Positions 1 to 7,439 of a DNA stretch of 11,027 nucleotides are shown here, piece after piece; the stretch's first letter is position 1, and the number at the start of each line of letters is the position of its first letter. The stretch comes from Gammaproteobacteria bacterium. GTDB lineage: Bacteria > Pseudomonadota > Gammaproteobacteria > Pseudomonadales > Azotimanducaceae. A program made the translations under genes and the position numbers. Below the pieces are notes generated by a model that was not told the origin of the DNA, searched no databases, and saw nothing but the letters and a program-made list of their open reading frames with translations. The stretch lies in the NCBI GenBank assembly GCA_003228415.1, contig QIDL01000221.1, positions 1 to 11,027 of the forward strand, written 5' to 3'.

Positions 1-183
1 AAGCGCGATCAAGAATCGCAGGTACCGCCCAAGGCGCTGCAGCTGACACCGCGCCGCTCGGCCCAACCGATCGGTGACAGCATTCTGGCGTCAGACGCCT
101 GCGCCTGCGCGCAAGCAGTCAGTGGATAGAAGACGCAGGCGCCCCTCCTTGACTCGAGGGCACGCCCTTTCCGCCACACGTCA

Positions 184-210
184 AAAGGGTCCCGGAGTGG
201 CCCTTTGTTG
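184..210 (+). terminator. Possible rho-independent terminator
   Basis: AAAGGG (184-189) pairs with CCCTTT (201-206). The stem extends by two C-G pairs (CC 191-192 with GG 199-200) past a bulged T at 190, leaving a six-base loop. A modest T-rich tail (TTTGTTG) follows. It would end transcription of whatever lies left of the window before the receptor transcript begins. The stem is short and the U-tract interrupted, so this is tentative. Confidence 0.3.
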
Positions 211-231
211 GTTGAGAGAGCCGGAGGTCAT

Positions 232-285
232 ATGAGGACGCTGTGCTTCGACACCGAGACACCAAGCGAATTTCAGAACCACTGA
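232..285 (+). CDS. 17-residue mini-ORF, possible leader peptide
   Basis: An ATG at 232 is preceded by a near-perfect Shine-Dalgarno GGAGG at 223-227 with a 4-base gap, and the frame ends at TGA 283-285. The predicted peptide is MRTLCFDTETPSEFQNH. It lies upstream of the proposed receptor promoter (341-370), so it would need its own or an upstream promoter. It could be a short leader peptide, the residual start of a deleted gene, or chance. No family is recognised and no run of identical codons suggests attenuation. Confidence 0.22.
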   Translation: MRTLCFDTETPSEFQNH

Positions 286-340
286 CCCCTGCATCTACCA
301 CGTCGCCGTCTGACAGATAATCCGCGCTCCTGTGTCCCGC

Positions 341-370
341 TTGAAAAACACTTTGTAAGCGAAGTAATAT
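341..370 (+). promoter_or_regulatory. Putative sigma70 promoter of the receptor-VOC unit
   Basis: TTGAAA at 341-346 (5 of 6 to TTGACA) is followed after 18 bases by TAATAT at 365-370 (4 of 6 to TATAAT). The predicted start near 377 would leave about 27 bases of leader before the receptor ATG at 404, which contains the GGGGAG ribosome binding site at 394-399. The spacing and the AT-rich context in a GC-rich region support it. No operator repeat is evident. Confidence 0.45.
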
Positions 371-403
371 CCAGGGGCACCGATCCATTACTCGGGGAGA
401 GAG

Positions 404-2683
404 ATGAGAGTCCAATTCACGTCACGCACGTGGGCCTGCGCCCTATCGATAGTTACTGTGCTGATTTCACCACTGGCGGCCGCAGCGGCTGCCAGCGAAA
501 CGTCGGTAATCGAAGAGGTCATTGTTACCGCACGCTATCGCTCGGAAAGCGTTCAGGATGCACCGATTTCGATTACCGCTTTTTCCGAGCAGAATCTGGA
601 GGGTATCATTGCTCAGGATCTTCGCTCGGTCGGACCGATCGCCCCCAACGTTCGCATACAGCCCGTCGTCACCTTCCAGAATTCGGCAGCCGTCCACATT
701 CGCGGCATGGGCAACCAGGGCATCGAGTCCACTGCAGAGTTGCGAAATGGAGTGTCCATCGATGGTGTTTTCTTTTCGTGACCTGTCGCAACACTCATTG
801 ATTTGTTTGACGTAGAAAGGATCGAGGTACTGCGAGGTCCCCAGGGGACTACATTTGGTAAGAACTCGTTATCTGGCGGAATAAATATTTCCACCATAAA
901 ACCCGATGGCACCTTTGGCTGGAAGACGGAACTGACTGGTGGTAACTACGGACGGGCGGACTTCCGTGGAGCATTCCAGTTTCCGATCATTGACGGTAGG
1001 CTGTCTGGTCGCTTGTCAGTATTGTCGCAAAACTATGACGGTCATTTCAAGAATCGGGTGAATGGAAAACGCCTGAACGGAGAGTCGGTAGATACCATCC
1101 GCGGCACTCTGGTGTGGACACCCACGGATAACTTCGAGGCAACGCTGATAGGACACTGGCTCAAGGAGCGGAGTACAGCACCAGGCGGCGACAACGACCC
1201 TGATCCTTTCCAGTTATTGCAGTTCACCGGTCCGGACGACGGTACCTTCACGGTTGGGCGCGATGCTCTGGATTTCGCCGATACCGATCAAACCGGCGCG
1301 AACCTGACCATGAACTGGAACCTTGGCGAGTACATTTTGACCTCGATCACCGGGTACGTCGAAACCGACGATCTGATCGCCAGCGATTTCGATCAAACGG
1401 AGATCCCGTTCTTCCCTACCTTTCGGGATCAGGTTCATGATCAGTTCAGTCAGGAACTGCGAGTGCAGACCGACTACAGCGGTCGCTCTGGCTTCATGGG
1501 CAACCTTGATGTGGTGCTGGGTCTGTACTACTTCGAGCAGGCGCACCAGCTGGTGCAGTCGTTCCCGACGCTGGGTCCCTCGGCCGAATATGCCCATCAG
1601 AATGGGGATAGTTCTGCGGTATTCGGTTCTGCGATCTACTCCCTGACCGATCGATGGAACCTGACTTTCGGCATCAGATACACCGATGAGACCAAGACAT
1701 TCGAGAGAAACCCGGGCACTTTCCAGCCGGATCTGGATGCCAATGATCCGAGCACCAGACCTTCCATTCTGGAGATGTCGCTTACCCCGATGACCGTCAA
1801 CGGAAAGCTGAATGATGGCCAGACAACCATCAAGCTCGGTGTGGATTACCGGTGGACCGACGCAACTATGGGGTACTTCACCTATTCTCAAGGCTACAAA
1901 ATTGGTGAGTTTGGCGCGCGCGCTGCTTCCGATTTTACCGTAGGTCCGACGGATACGGAGACGTCCGATTCCTATGAGGTGGGCATCAAAACCGACCTTC
2001 TGAACGATCGCCTGCGGGTGAATGCGTCGGTGTACTACACCAGATACAAAGACCTGGAGTTCGGCGTGTTCATTCCCAGCCCCGACAATCCTACCGGGCA
2101 GGAGACCGCGGCCGATAACATTGGCAAGGCGACCATCAAGGGGCTGGAGTTAGAAGTCACCTGGGTGCCGATCGACAATCTTTCGCTGGTGGGGAACCTC
2201 GGAACTACCGACTCGAAATATAATAAGTTCTGCGCCGATCTGGATGGTCCCAGTATCGAAGTCAATCCGGTGTCCGAATGTGGGGCCGTCGTCGAGTTAC
2301 CGAACGGCAGCTTCCTGGTCGACGAAGATCACTCGGACCATAAACTCAGTCGAGCACCGGACGCAAATGTGTATTTGAGCGCCGACTATCTGATCCCGAG
2401 CAACGTTGGGAACTGGTTTGCGAGGATCGCCACATACTGGGAGGACGAATACTTTTCCGACGGCGTGCTCAACCACCCCAAGGCGAAAACCGGCGATTTC
2501 TGGCTATGGGATTCCAGCATCGGGTGGGAGAGTAACGATGGCGATTGGCGGGTCACAGCCTGGTGTAAAAACTGTACCGATAAGACCTATGTCAATGGTC
2601 TGACCCCGGTGGCGAATTTCTTCAATCAGAAATTCTACGGCGATCCGCGAACCTACGGCCTGTCGTTACGCTGGCAAGGGTGA
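404..2683 (+). pseudogene. TonB-dependent receptor with in-frame TGA at codon 126
   Basis: This is an outer-membrane TonB-dependent receptor that would import a ligand using TonB/ExbBD energy. ATG 404 has GGGGAG at 394-399. The start encodes a signal peptide with a hydrophobic core and an Ala-rich cleavage region, then a TonB-box-like EEVIVTA segment, the plug (VERIEVLRGPQG about residues 137-148, then GKNSLSGGINI), and a long beta barrel ending GDPRTYGLSLRWQG. The full frame is 760 codons, normal for the family. TGA at 779-781 sits in the same frame between SIDGVFFS and PVATLIDLFDVERIEV, where relatives usually continue without a break. CGA (Arg) to TGA is the simplest explanation. The 634 codons downstream are otherwise open, so the lesion is recent, suppressed by read-through, or a sequence error. 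The first canonical in-frame restart (TTG 803) would lack a signal peptide and half the plug. The VOC gene follows 85 bases later, probably co-transcribed. The ligand is unknown. Confidence 0.85.
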
Positions 2684-2768
2684 GGCGGTGGAGTAAACTG
2701 ACCGGAAAAAGAGCGAAGAGAGACTGGCGGAGGAGACAACACTGTAGTCAATCAAGCGAGGATGGAAA

Positions 2769-3356
2769 ATGAGTAAAGAAAGTATCGGAAAGATCAACTA
2801 CGAAGGAGTTCATCACCTGGCGCTGGTCTCCAAGGACATGGCCCGCACGGTGGATTTCTATACCAACGTATTGGACATGAAGCTGATCAAGGGATTCGAC
2901 CTTGGTGGCGACATGGGCCAGCACTTCTTTTTTGACATGGGCGGTGGCAACCTGCTGGCCTTTTTCTGGTTTCCGGGCGCTCCCGAGGCGGCTCCCGGCG
3001 TGGCTTCGTCCGCGGGACTGGTAAGGCAAGGTGAGAGCATCGTCACGGCTCATGGTTCCATGAATCATGTGGCCTTCAAGGCGCCAGCGGATGAGATCGA
3101 AGGATATCGGGAAATGCTCATCGCCAAGGGAGTCGATTGCACGCAGATGGTGAACCATGCGGATGTGGAAACTAAACCGGGGGTCGATCGTGTCACCGCC
3201 GGTGTGGAAGATGTCACCTGGGTGAGATCTTTCTACTTCTTCGATCCGGACGGCGCCATGTTGGAGTTCTGTGCTGATATCACCGCTGGTAGCGGGTACA
3301 TTGAGGCGCCGGTGAATGCAGACGGGATCAAGGTAGGAGAACCCGTACTCGCTTGA
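2769..3356 (+). CDS. VOC-superfamily metalloenzyme (glyoxalase/extradiol dioxygenase fold)
   Basis: A 195-residue protein of the vicinal oxygen chelate superfamily, which includes glyoxalases, extradiol ring-cleavage dioxygenases and isomerases. ATG 2769 has GAGGA at 2758-2762. Two beta-alpha-beta-beta-beta modules are visible. The first begins GVHHLALVSKDMARTVDFY and the second SMNHVAFKAP, ending FFDPDGAMLEFCAD. The likely metal ligands are His16 (or His15), His100 and Glu166, the normal VOC His-His-Glu set, so it looks catalytically competent. The gene follows the receptor on the same strand with an 85-base gap and no terminator between them. In a Rieske/cupin locus it could be a ring-cleavage or isomerase step, but the subfamily cannot be fixed by eye. 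Its 3' end faces the remnant of the convergent GPH transporter, whose antisense reading frame runs into this gene only because its own stop has been lost. Confidence 0.82.
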   Translation: MSKESIGKINYEGVHHLALVSKDMARTVDFYTNVLDMKLIKGFDLGGDMGQHFFFDMGGGNLLAFFWFPGAPEAAPGVASSAGLVRQGESIVTAHGSMNHVAFKAPADEIEGYREMLIAKGVDCTQMVNHADVETKPGVDRVTAGVEDVTWVRSFYFFDPDGAMLEFCADITAGSGYIEAPVNADGIKVGEPVLA

Positions 3357-3379
3357 TGCTGTGGCGGACGGGTCTTGCA

Positions 3380-4292
3380 GCTGGCGCTGGAGGCCCCTGC
3401 CAGCGCCTGGGTGGTTTTCGAGCCGAGGGACCAGATAGCCATATAGGCGCCGGCGATACTGTCACGACTCTGACGGGAGGCGATCTCGATGACATCGGCC
3501 TTCATGGACAGCGACAGTGCCACGAAATTGCCTCCGAAAAAGCCGATTACCCCGGTGATCAGCCGGAAGGGCACCAGTTGACCCGGCGACAGCAGCAGGT
3601 AGCTTGGTGTGGCGATCGCCACGGCCAGTGTGCCCGTGAGCCACGCTTCCCTTTTACCGATCTTATGAGACAGCCACACCCAGAAAGGCAGGCCGATGAT
3701 GTTAACGGCAAAGTAGGCAAGCAGAATGGGTTGCGCCTGACGTTCCAGATCCATCGCGAACGTCGTGAACAACATGAACAGGGTCCCGATCATGGTGGTA
3801 CCTAACGACATCAACGTAAAACCAAAGAATAGAATCAGAAAGGAGCCGTTGGAGAGCATGATCTTGAGGTTACGGATAACGGGCTGATGTCTGGGAGGAG
3901 CTGTGTCCCGCTCGGGCAGCTTCCACACGGTCAGCCCGATCAACAGCGGCAGCAGAACCAGTACCATGCCACCGATGATCACCAGTGATTCACTCGCGAC
4001 GCCGCCATAGTCAAACAGTTGTGACGCGCTGACGGGAACCAGCAACACCATGATATTCCCTGTAAATCCGAAGGCTTAACGCCAGCCGGTGATCCGAGTG
4101 CGCTCGTGGAAATCGACTGATAGCTCGGCACCCCAGGCGTAGTAGGGTATGTTGATCATCGTCCAGCCGAACCACAGCAGCATTGACCAGCCCAACAGAT
4201 AGCCGTTGCTGACCGCTCCCGAAGGTGAGAACAGCTGGTGGGGGGCAACCACCATGAGCGGCATACCGGCCACCATCCAGGGCTTGCGGTCG
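3380..4292 (-). pseudogene. GPH-family cation symporter remnant, truncated at both ends, with internal TAA
   Basis: An inner-membrane symporter of the glycoside-pentoside-hexuronide:cation family within MFS. Recognisable similarity begins at DRKPWMVAGMP (the GRRKPWM-like loop after TM2), only about 9 bases after the MFS stop. It continues through IPYYAWGAELS and FHERTRITGWR, then TAA at 4076-4078. It resumes in the same frame with AFGFTGN and several transmembrane segments, reaching SLSMKADVIEIA and AYMAIWSLGSKTTQAL. Relatives read GWREAFG at the stop, so GAA to TAA is the likely change. About the first 60 residues and the last helices are missing. The frame then runs antisense into the VOC gene to a stop at 3233. 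Truncation at both ends plus a nonsense codon make it non-functional. It is probably a former member of the Rieske-MFS operon. Confidence 0.8.
3383..3418 (+). terminator. GC-rich hairpin after the VOC gene, possible terminator
   Basis: A perfect 8-base stem, GGCGCTGG (3383-3390) with CCAGCGCC (3400-3407), has a 9-base loop and is followed by TGGGTGGTTTT, so the T-run is a few bases late. It begins 27 bases after the VOC stop. On the opposite strand it lies where similarity of the GPH remnant to its family fades (TTQALAG). It could terminate the receptor-VOC transcript. The delayed T-run and overlap with coding remnant lower confidence. Confidence 0.35.
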
Positions 4293-4298
4293 TGAAGG

Positions 4299-5531
4299 TC
4301 AACTGACTCTCCGTGGTGGCGCGGCTGGTGTATACACTCTTGCCGCTGGTGCGGGTAACCACCACATCGCAATGCTGGCCGGTATAAACAAGGCCAGGAA
4401 CGTGAGAAAGGCCGAATCGTAGCTACCGGTCAAGTCGTAAGCCCAGCCGGCCAGCAACGGCCCCGCGGCGCTGAAGATGAAGCTCAGCATCACGAACCCC
4501 ATCACCCGGCCGAAGGAGGCCACGCCAAAGCGCGAACCGAATACCACACCCAGGAGCGGCAGTATGCCGCCGCCAGCGAGCCCCACACACACCACGCCAA
4601 TGCTCAGCATCGAGAGCGACGGCTGACCCTGCAGAATCACCATGGCGGTTGCCATGAACCCGGCCGATATCCAGTACAGCTTACGATGGTCCATGTAATC
4701 GCCCAGACCGCCGAAGAAAAACTTACCGAGAATCATGCACAGTGAACCCAAAGCCAGCAGCCTGGCCGCGGTATCCGCATCGTTTCCGAGATCGCGGCTG
4801 TACGCACCCAGATTGAACTGCACCGCGCCGAAGGCAGTGGTCAGCGGTACGATGGCAGCCACAGGAATCCAGAACATGGAGGTTGTGAGGATTTCCCCGG
4901 TGGACCAGATCCGTCCATCCACGCTGTCCGGAGCCGGAGACTCAGCCGGGCTTTGTGGTACCCGGCGCAACAACAGCCAGGTCAAAGGAACCACCAGCAC
5001 CACACTCATGATTGCCAGCCAGAGCATGGTCTCACGCCAGCCTCCGAGAGTCAGCCAACTCGCCACGAGCAGCGGAAACACCATTCCACCCAGATTGGTT
5101 CCCGTTGCCGACAACCCGATGGCGAGCCCGCGGTTGGTTGAGAACCAACGGGTTACCAGGGTCTGTGAGGCCAGGGTGCCCATCAGGGCCAGGGCAAGCG
5201 GTAACACGGTGGCATACACAGTCTGTATCTGCCACAGCGATCGAGCCTGTGACACCAGAATCAGCCCCGCCACCAACAGCGCCAATCCCAGCAGGACGAT
5301 CCAGTGCATGGGGAATCGGTCCATCGCGCGACCCACGAAAGGACTGAATATCCCCACGCCAACCTGCAGCAGAGAGATTGCAAGCATGACATCTCTGCGG
5401 GGCGTTGCGAACTCGTCCAGCCAGGGCACGGCAAAGAGCGCGAAACAGTAAACCAGGATGCCTACGCTGACCGCCTGAATCAACAGGGTATAGGCGACGA
5501 TCACCCACCGGTAGTGAGAATCGCTGATCAG
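4299..5531 (-). CDS. MFS transporter, probable organic/aromatic acid permease (12 TM)
   Basis: A major facilitator superfamily inner-membrane transporter resembling the monocarboxylate/oxalate-formate antiporter branch. TM1 is around residues 10-32 (WVIVAYTLLIQAV onward). GRAMDR (residues 67-72) forms the conserved loop 2-3 motif, and RGLAIGLSATGTNLGG with GGWRET is typical of this branch. From CTG 5531 the length is 410 residues, normal for MFS. The start is unusual: the frame has no ATG. CTG at 5531-5529 forms a 4-base CTGA overlap with the beta-subunit stop, mirroring the GTGA overlap between alpha and beta, and keeps the HYRW segment before TM1. The first conventional start is GTG 5504, giving 401 residues but trimming into TM1. 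Neither has a clear Shine-Dalgarno. Translation probably depends on coupling to the beta gene. The C-terminus (PAPAARVYTPAAPPRRVS) lies beside the GPH deletion scar and may not be native. Substrate is inferred only from context. Confidence 0.75.
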   Translation of the reverse strand: MISDSHYRWVIVAYTLLIQAVSVGILVYCFALFAVPWLDEFATPRRDVMLAISLLQVGVGIFSPFVGRAMDRFPMHWIVLLGLALLVAGLILVSQARSLWQIQTVYATVLPLALALMGTLASQTLVTRWFSTNRGLAIGLSATGTNLGGMVFPLLVASWLTLGGWRETMLWLAIMSVVLVVPLTWLLLRRVPQSPAESPAPDSVDGRIWSTGEILTTSMFWIPVAAIVPLTTAFGAVQFNLGAYSRDLGNDADTAARLLALGSLCMILGKFFFGGLGDYMDHRKLYWISAGFMATAMVILQGQPSLSMLSIGVVCVGLAGGGILPLLGVVFGSRFGVASFGRVMGFVMLSFIFSAAGPLLAGWAYDLTGSYDSAFLTFLALFIPASIAMWWLPAPAARVYTPAAPPRRVS

Positions 5532-6007
5532 AGTGGGTACACGATAGTGTTGGGTACCAGCACGGAATCGTACACCACCCGCTTTTCGACAAAACGTGGA
5601 CTGCCATCGACATGAGGATCGACAAGGTCGATATAACGTCCCACGCTGAGGATCTTCGGTAATTCGCCTTCCACCACTTCGAAGACCGAGTAATTTGCCA
5701 CCGCGCTGATCAGACCGGTGTCGCCGAGGTGTCCGCTGATGTTGGTGATCTGGTGTCTGAGATAGCGCGGTTCGTGCATGATCGTCTCCTGCACGGCTCG
5801 GATTCTGTCTTCGAGCATGCCCCGGCTTTCGCAACGCATGATCGCCAGCGGCAGACCCTTATCGTAGTTATCTCTTGGTATCACCAGATACAACGATTTC
5901 TCAGTGAACAGTTCCGGCCACTGGGTAAGTGGACCATCGTCCAGAAGTTGGGCATATTCTGTGTACAGCGCCTCCAGTTGCCGGTGCTGGTCGAGATCCA
6001 GATTCAC
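5528..6007 (-). CDS. Ring-hydroxylating dioxygenase, small (beta) subunit
   Basis: A 159-residue cone-shaped (NTF2-like fold) beta subunit of a Rieske non-haem iron oxygenase. It packs against the alpha subunit in the cytoplasmic oligomer and is mainly structural. The N-terminal part (LEALYTEYAQLLDDG, then WPELFTEKSLYLVIPRDNY) and the middle (MLEDRIRAVQETIMHEPRYLRHQITNI written in family style, here near residues 64-90) are characteristic. Length is normal, close to the small subunits of salicylate 5-hydroxylase and benzoate/anthranilate dioxygenases. The start is GTG 6007, overlapping the alpha stop as GTGA, with AGGA about 11 bases upstream inside alpha. Its TGA overlaps the proposed CTG start of the MFS gene. 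Alpha, beta and transporter therefore form one translationally coupled operon. The gene has no visible lesion. Confidence 0.9.
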   Translation of the reverse strand: MNLDLDQHRQLEALYTEYAQLLDDGPLTQWPELFTEKSLYLVIPRDNYDKGLPLAIMRCESRGMLEDRIRAVQETIMHEPRYLRHQITNISGHLGDTGLISAVANYSVFEVVEGELPKILSVGRYIDLVDPHVDGSPRFVEKRVVYDSVLVPNTIVYPL

Positions 6008-7242
6008 AGTTCCATGATCCTGCGATAGTGGCTGTAAAAAGCGCGAATGGCGACCTCCGTGACCATATGCTCTTCATCCTCGACGCCACGGCCGCCCATG
6101 AGTATCACGCCTTTGTCGTCCCGATACGCATCGATTCCGTCCTGAGCCAGCTTGATCACCTCGCTATCGTCCGCCGACACCAATCCGGCGGAACTCATCA
6201 GATTTGCCTGCCGCAGGCGCCTCAGAGTCATCTCCTCGCCGTCGTTCGCGTAACCGAAGAAGGTCCAGTGCAGTTCGAACGCTCCCGGATGCCGGGGTTG
6301 AATCTGCCGCAAAGCCAGGGTGTTGGACTGTTGCTGAATGATCAGATTGGGCCAGATTGTCTGCATGACCACCGTTGCGTCGTCGGCAAACTCTTTGACC
6401 GGGTCGAGCAACCTCGGATCATTGAGAGCGAAATCCTCCCGCAGATTGGAGATATCTCTGGTGCTCTCTGTGGCTTTCTGCTCGCCTTTCCGGGAGATGA
6501 GCAGGCCGTGCCGGCCTGTCTCGTCCATGCGCACCTGGGACTTCTGGTCGGCTCGAAACAGTCCGAAAGTCACCAGAAACACGTGCAACAAAGAGGCGTG
6601 GTATGGATCCTTGATGTTCTCGAACATCAGCTTCCAGTTGCCGGGGATCAATTGTCGGGAGTAACCGAGCAGGGACAGCTCACGGCCGTCGAAAACTCGA
6701 TCGAAATAGTTCAGATTGGTTTCGCCGAGGTAGTCGGCGAAGCGCTCCGGGTTTTCTTCGAAGGAGGCGAATATCACCCCGCCGCGAGTGCTGATGGCCA
6801 ACGGCGGCAGATTGTGATCCTGACGATTGAAGTCCTCGGGCATGCCACCGAGCTTCTGCACACCGTTGATGAAGGGGACCCCGCGCAGTTGGCCCCGGGC
6901 GTCATAAGACCATTGGTGGTAGGGACAGACGAAGAAGCGGTTATTGCCGGTGCGTTGCCGGCACAATTTTACCCCACGATGCGCGCAGCGGTTGGCGAAA
7001 CCTCGAATGTTCCCCTGTTCATCCCGGGTGATTATCACAGATCGGTTGCCAATCCGAGTGACGATATAGTCCCCGGGATCTGGTATTTCGACTTCCAGAC
7101 CCACGTACGACCAGCCGTCCGCACAGAAAATGCGGGACATTTCCCGATCGAAAATTTTTGGATCGGTGTAGATCTGGTAGGGAATCTCGGTAATCCCGCC
7201 ATCCGGCCAGGTCAATCGTTCGAAGCTGTCCTGCGTGGCCAT
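6004..7242 (-). CDS. Rieske ring-hydroxylating dioxygenase, large (alpha) subunit
   Basis: The catalytic subunit, which inserts oxygen into an aromatic ring using electrons from a ferredoxin/reductase chain. From ATG 7242 it has 412 residues. The Rieske [2Fe-2S] ligands are Cys86-x-His88 (CAHRG) and Cys106-x-x-His109 (CPYH). The mononuclear iron site is in NIKDPYHASLLH: Asp212 is the electron-relay residue, with His215 and His220 as ligands; the third ligand is probably Asp358 or Asp359 (SADDSEV). All key residues are present. The frame is open back to TTG 7293, but that codon lies between the -35 and -10 of the promoter, so ATG 7242 is preferred although its Shine-Dalgarno is weak. Length and the paired beta suit the salicylate 5-hydroxylase or benzoate/anthranilate groups; the substrate cannot be read from sequence. 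No ferredoxin or reductase gene is in the window, so its electron donor must be encoded elsewhere. Confidence 0.92.
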   Translation of the reverse strand: MATQDSFERLTWPDGGITEIPYQIYTDPKIFDREMSRIFCADGWSYVGLEVEIPDPGDYIVTRIGNRSVIITRDEQGNIRGFANRCAHRGVKLCRQRTGNNRFFVCPYHQWSYDARGQLRGVPFINGVQKLGGMPEDFNRQDHNLPPLAISTRGGVIFASFEENPERFADYLGETNLNYFDRVFDGRELSLLGYSRQLIPGNWKLMFENIKDPYHASLLHVFLVTFGLFRADQKSQVRMDETGRHGLLISRKGEQKATESTRDISNLREDFALNDPRLLDPVKEFADDATVVMQTIWPNLIIQQQSNTLALRQIQPRHPGAFELHWTFFGYANDGEEMTLRRLRQANLMSSAGLVSADDSEVIKLAQDGIDAYRDDKGVILMGGRGVEDEEHMVTEVAIRAFYSHYRRIMEL

Positions 7243-7275
7243 GAGAGGAATTCGTTGCCGGGTGCGGAGCGAGTC

Positions 7276-7303
7276 ATAATACTTAGATACCAAAGCATTT
7301 CAA
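7276..7303 (-). promoter_or_regulatory. Sigma70-type promoter of the Rieske alpha-beta-MFS operon
   Basis: On the minus strand TTGAAA (7303-7298) and TATTAT (7281-7276) each match the sigma70 consensus at 5 of 6 positions, with a 16-base spacer. Transcription would begin near 7269, giving a leader of about 26 bases to ATG 7242. The TTG at 7293 falls inside this promoter, which supports the later start for the alpha subunit. No clear operator dyad overlaps it. Confidence 0.55.
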
Positions 7304-7439
7304 ACCGGACTGCTCAAGCTCCGCACAGCGTTCGGGCGATATCGATCTCCCGGATGGCGTATCCACCATTGAGATGTGTATAACCAACCGGCAAGGGACT
7401 CGATTCCAGCATCCACCTCTGCTCGGAGGGTCGCATGGG
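7304..7439 (-). other. Unassigned stretch between the CoA-transferase remnant and the Rieske promoter
   Basis: No intact gene lies here. One minus-strand frame reads YTHLNGGYAIREIDIARTL, which faintly recalls the GGYGY-x-EYPIAR segment near the C-terminus of acyl-CoA dehydrogenases. Another gives HATLRAEVDAGIESLAGWLY. The two are in different frames and neither is enough to name a family. It may be a further shredded gene or simply leader DNA. Confidence 0.2.

Larger units (their letters stand above)
1..340. other. Left-edge region without a recognised gene
   Basis: No gene is recognised here. On the plus strand, frame 1 is open from the window edge to a TAG at 127-129 (42 residues, starting KRDQESQVPP). 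It could be the 3' end of an upstream gene, but it matches no family I know. Two inverted repeats are visible: GCGCCTGCG (101-109) with CGCAGGCGC (134-142), and AAAGGG (184-189) with CCCTTT (201-206). The second is followed by TTTGTTGGTTG and is listed separately as a possible terminator. A 17-codon ORF with a strong ribosome binding site lies at 232-285. Confidence 0.4.

Noticed and set aside
3..15. 13-base match GCGCGATCAAGAA to 7939-7951, in the same codon frame (RDQE) as the bicupin start
   Set aside because: About one 13-base match is expected by chance in a window this size, and similarity stops at once on both sides.
101..142. GCGCCTGCG/CGCAGGCGC inverted repeat as a terminator
   Set aside because: The loop is 24 bases and no T-run follows; it is recorded only as part of the left-edge region.
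779..781. TGA read as an amino acid (recoded genetic code or selenocysteine)
   Set aside because: TGA ends the receptor, VOC, alpha, beta, MFS and flavin reductase frames at natural C-termini or 4-base overlaps, so it is not reassigned. The expected residue is Arg-like, not Cys/Sec, and no SECIS-like structure is apparent.
1214..1891. 225-codon minus-strand ORF inside the receptor
   Set aside because: Antisense shadow of the beta-barrel coding sequence with no motif or ribosome binding site.
803..2683. Receptor annotated as an independent gene starting at TTG 803
   Set aside because: It would lack a signal peptide, TonB box and half the plug, and there is no ribosome binding site; it is the continuation of the frame from 404.
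5532..5834. Upstream extension of the MFS frame to 5834
   Set aside because: This part is out of frame with, and inside, the beta-subunit gene; its translation is Arg/His-rich and unlike any transporter N-terminus.
5929..7383. 484-codon plus-strand ORF
   Set aside because: It is antisense to the Rieske alpha and beta genes, which have complete motifs; its translation shows no recognisable family.
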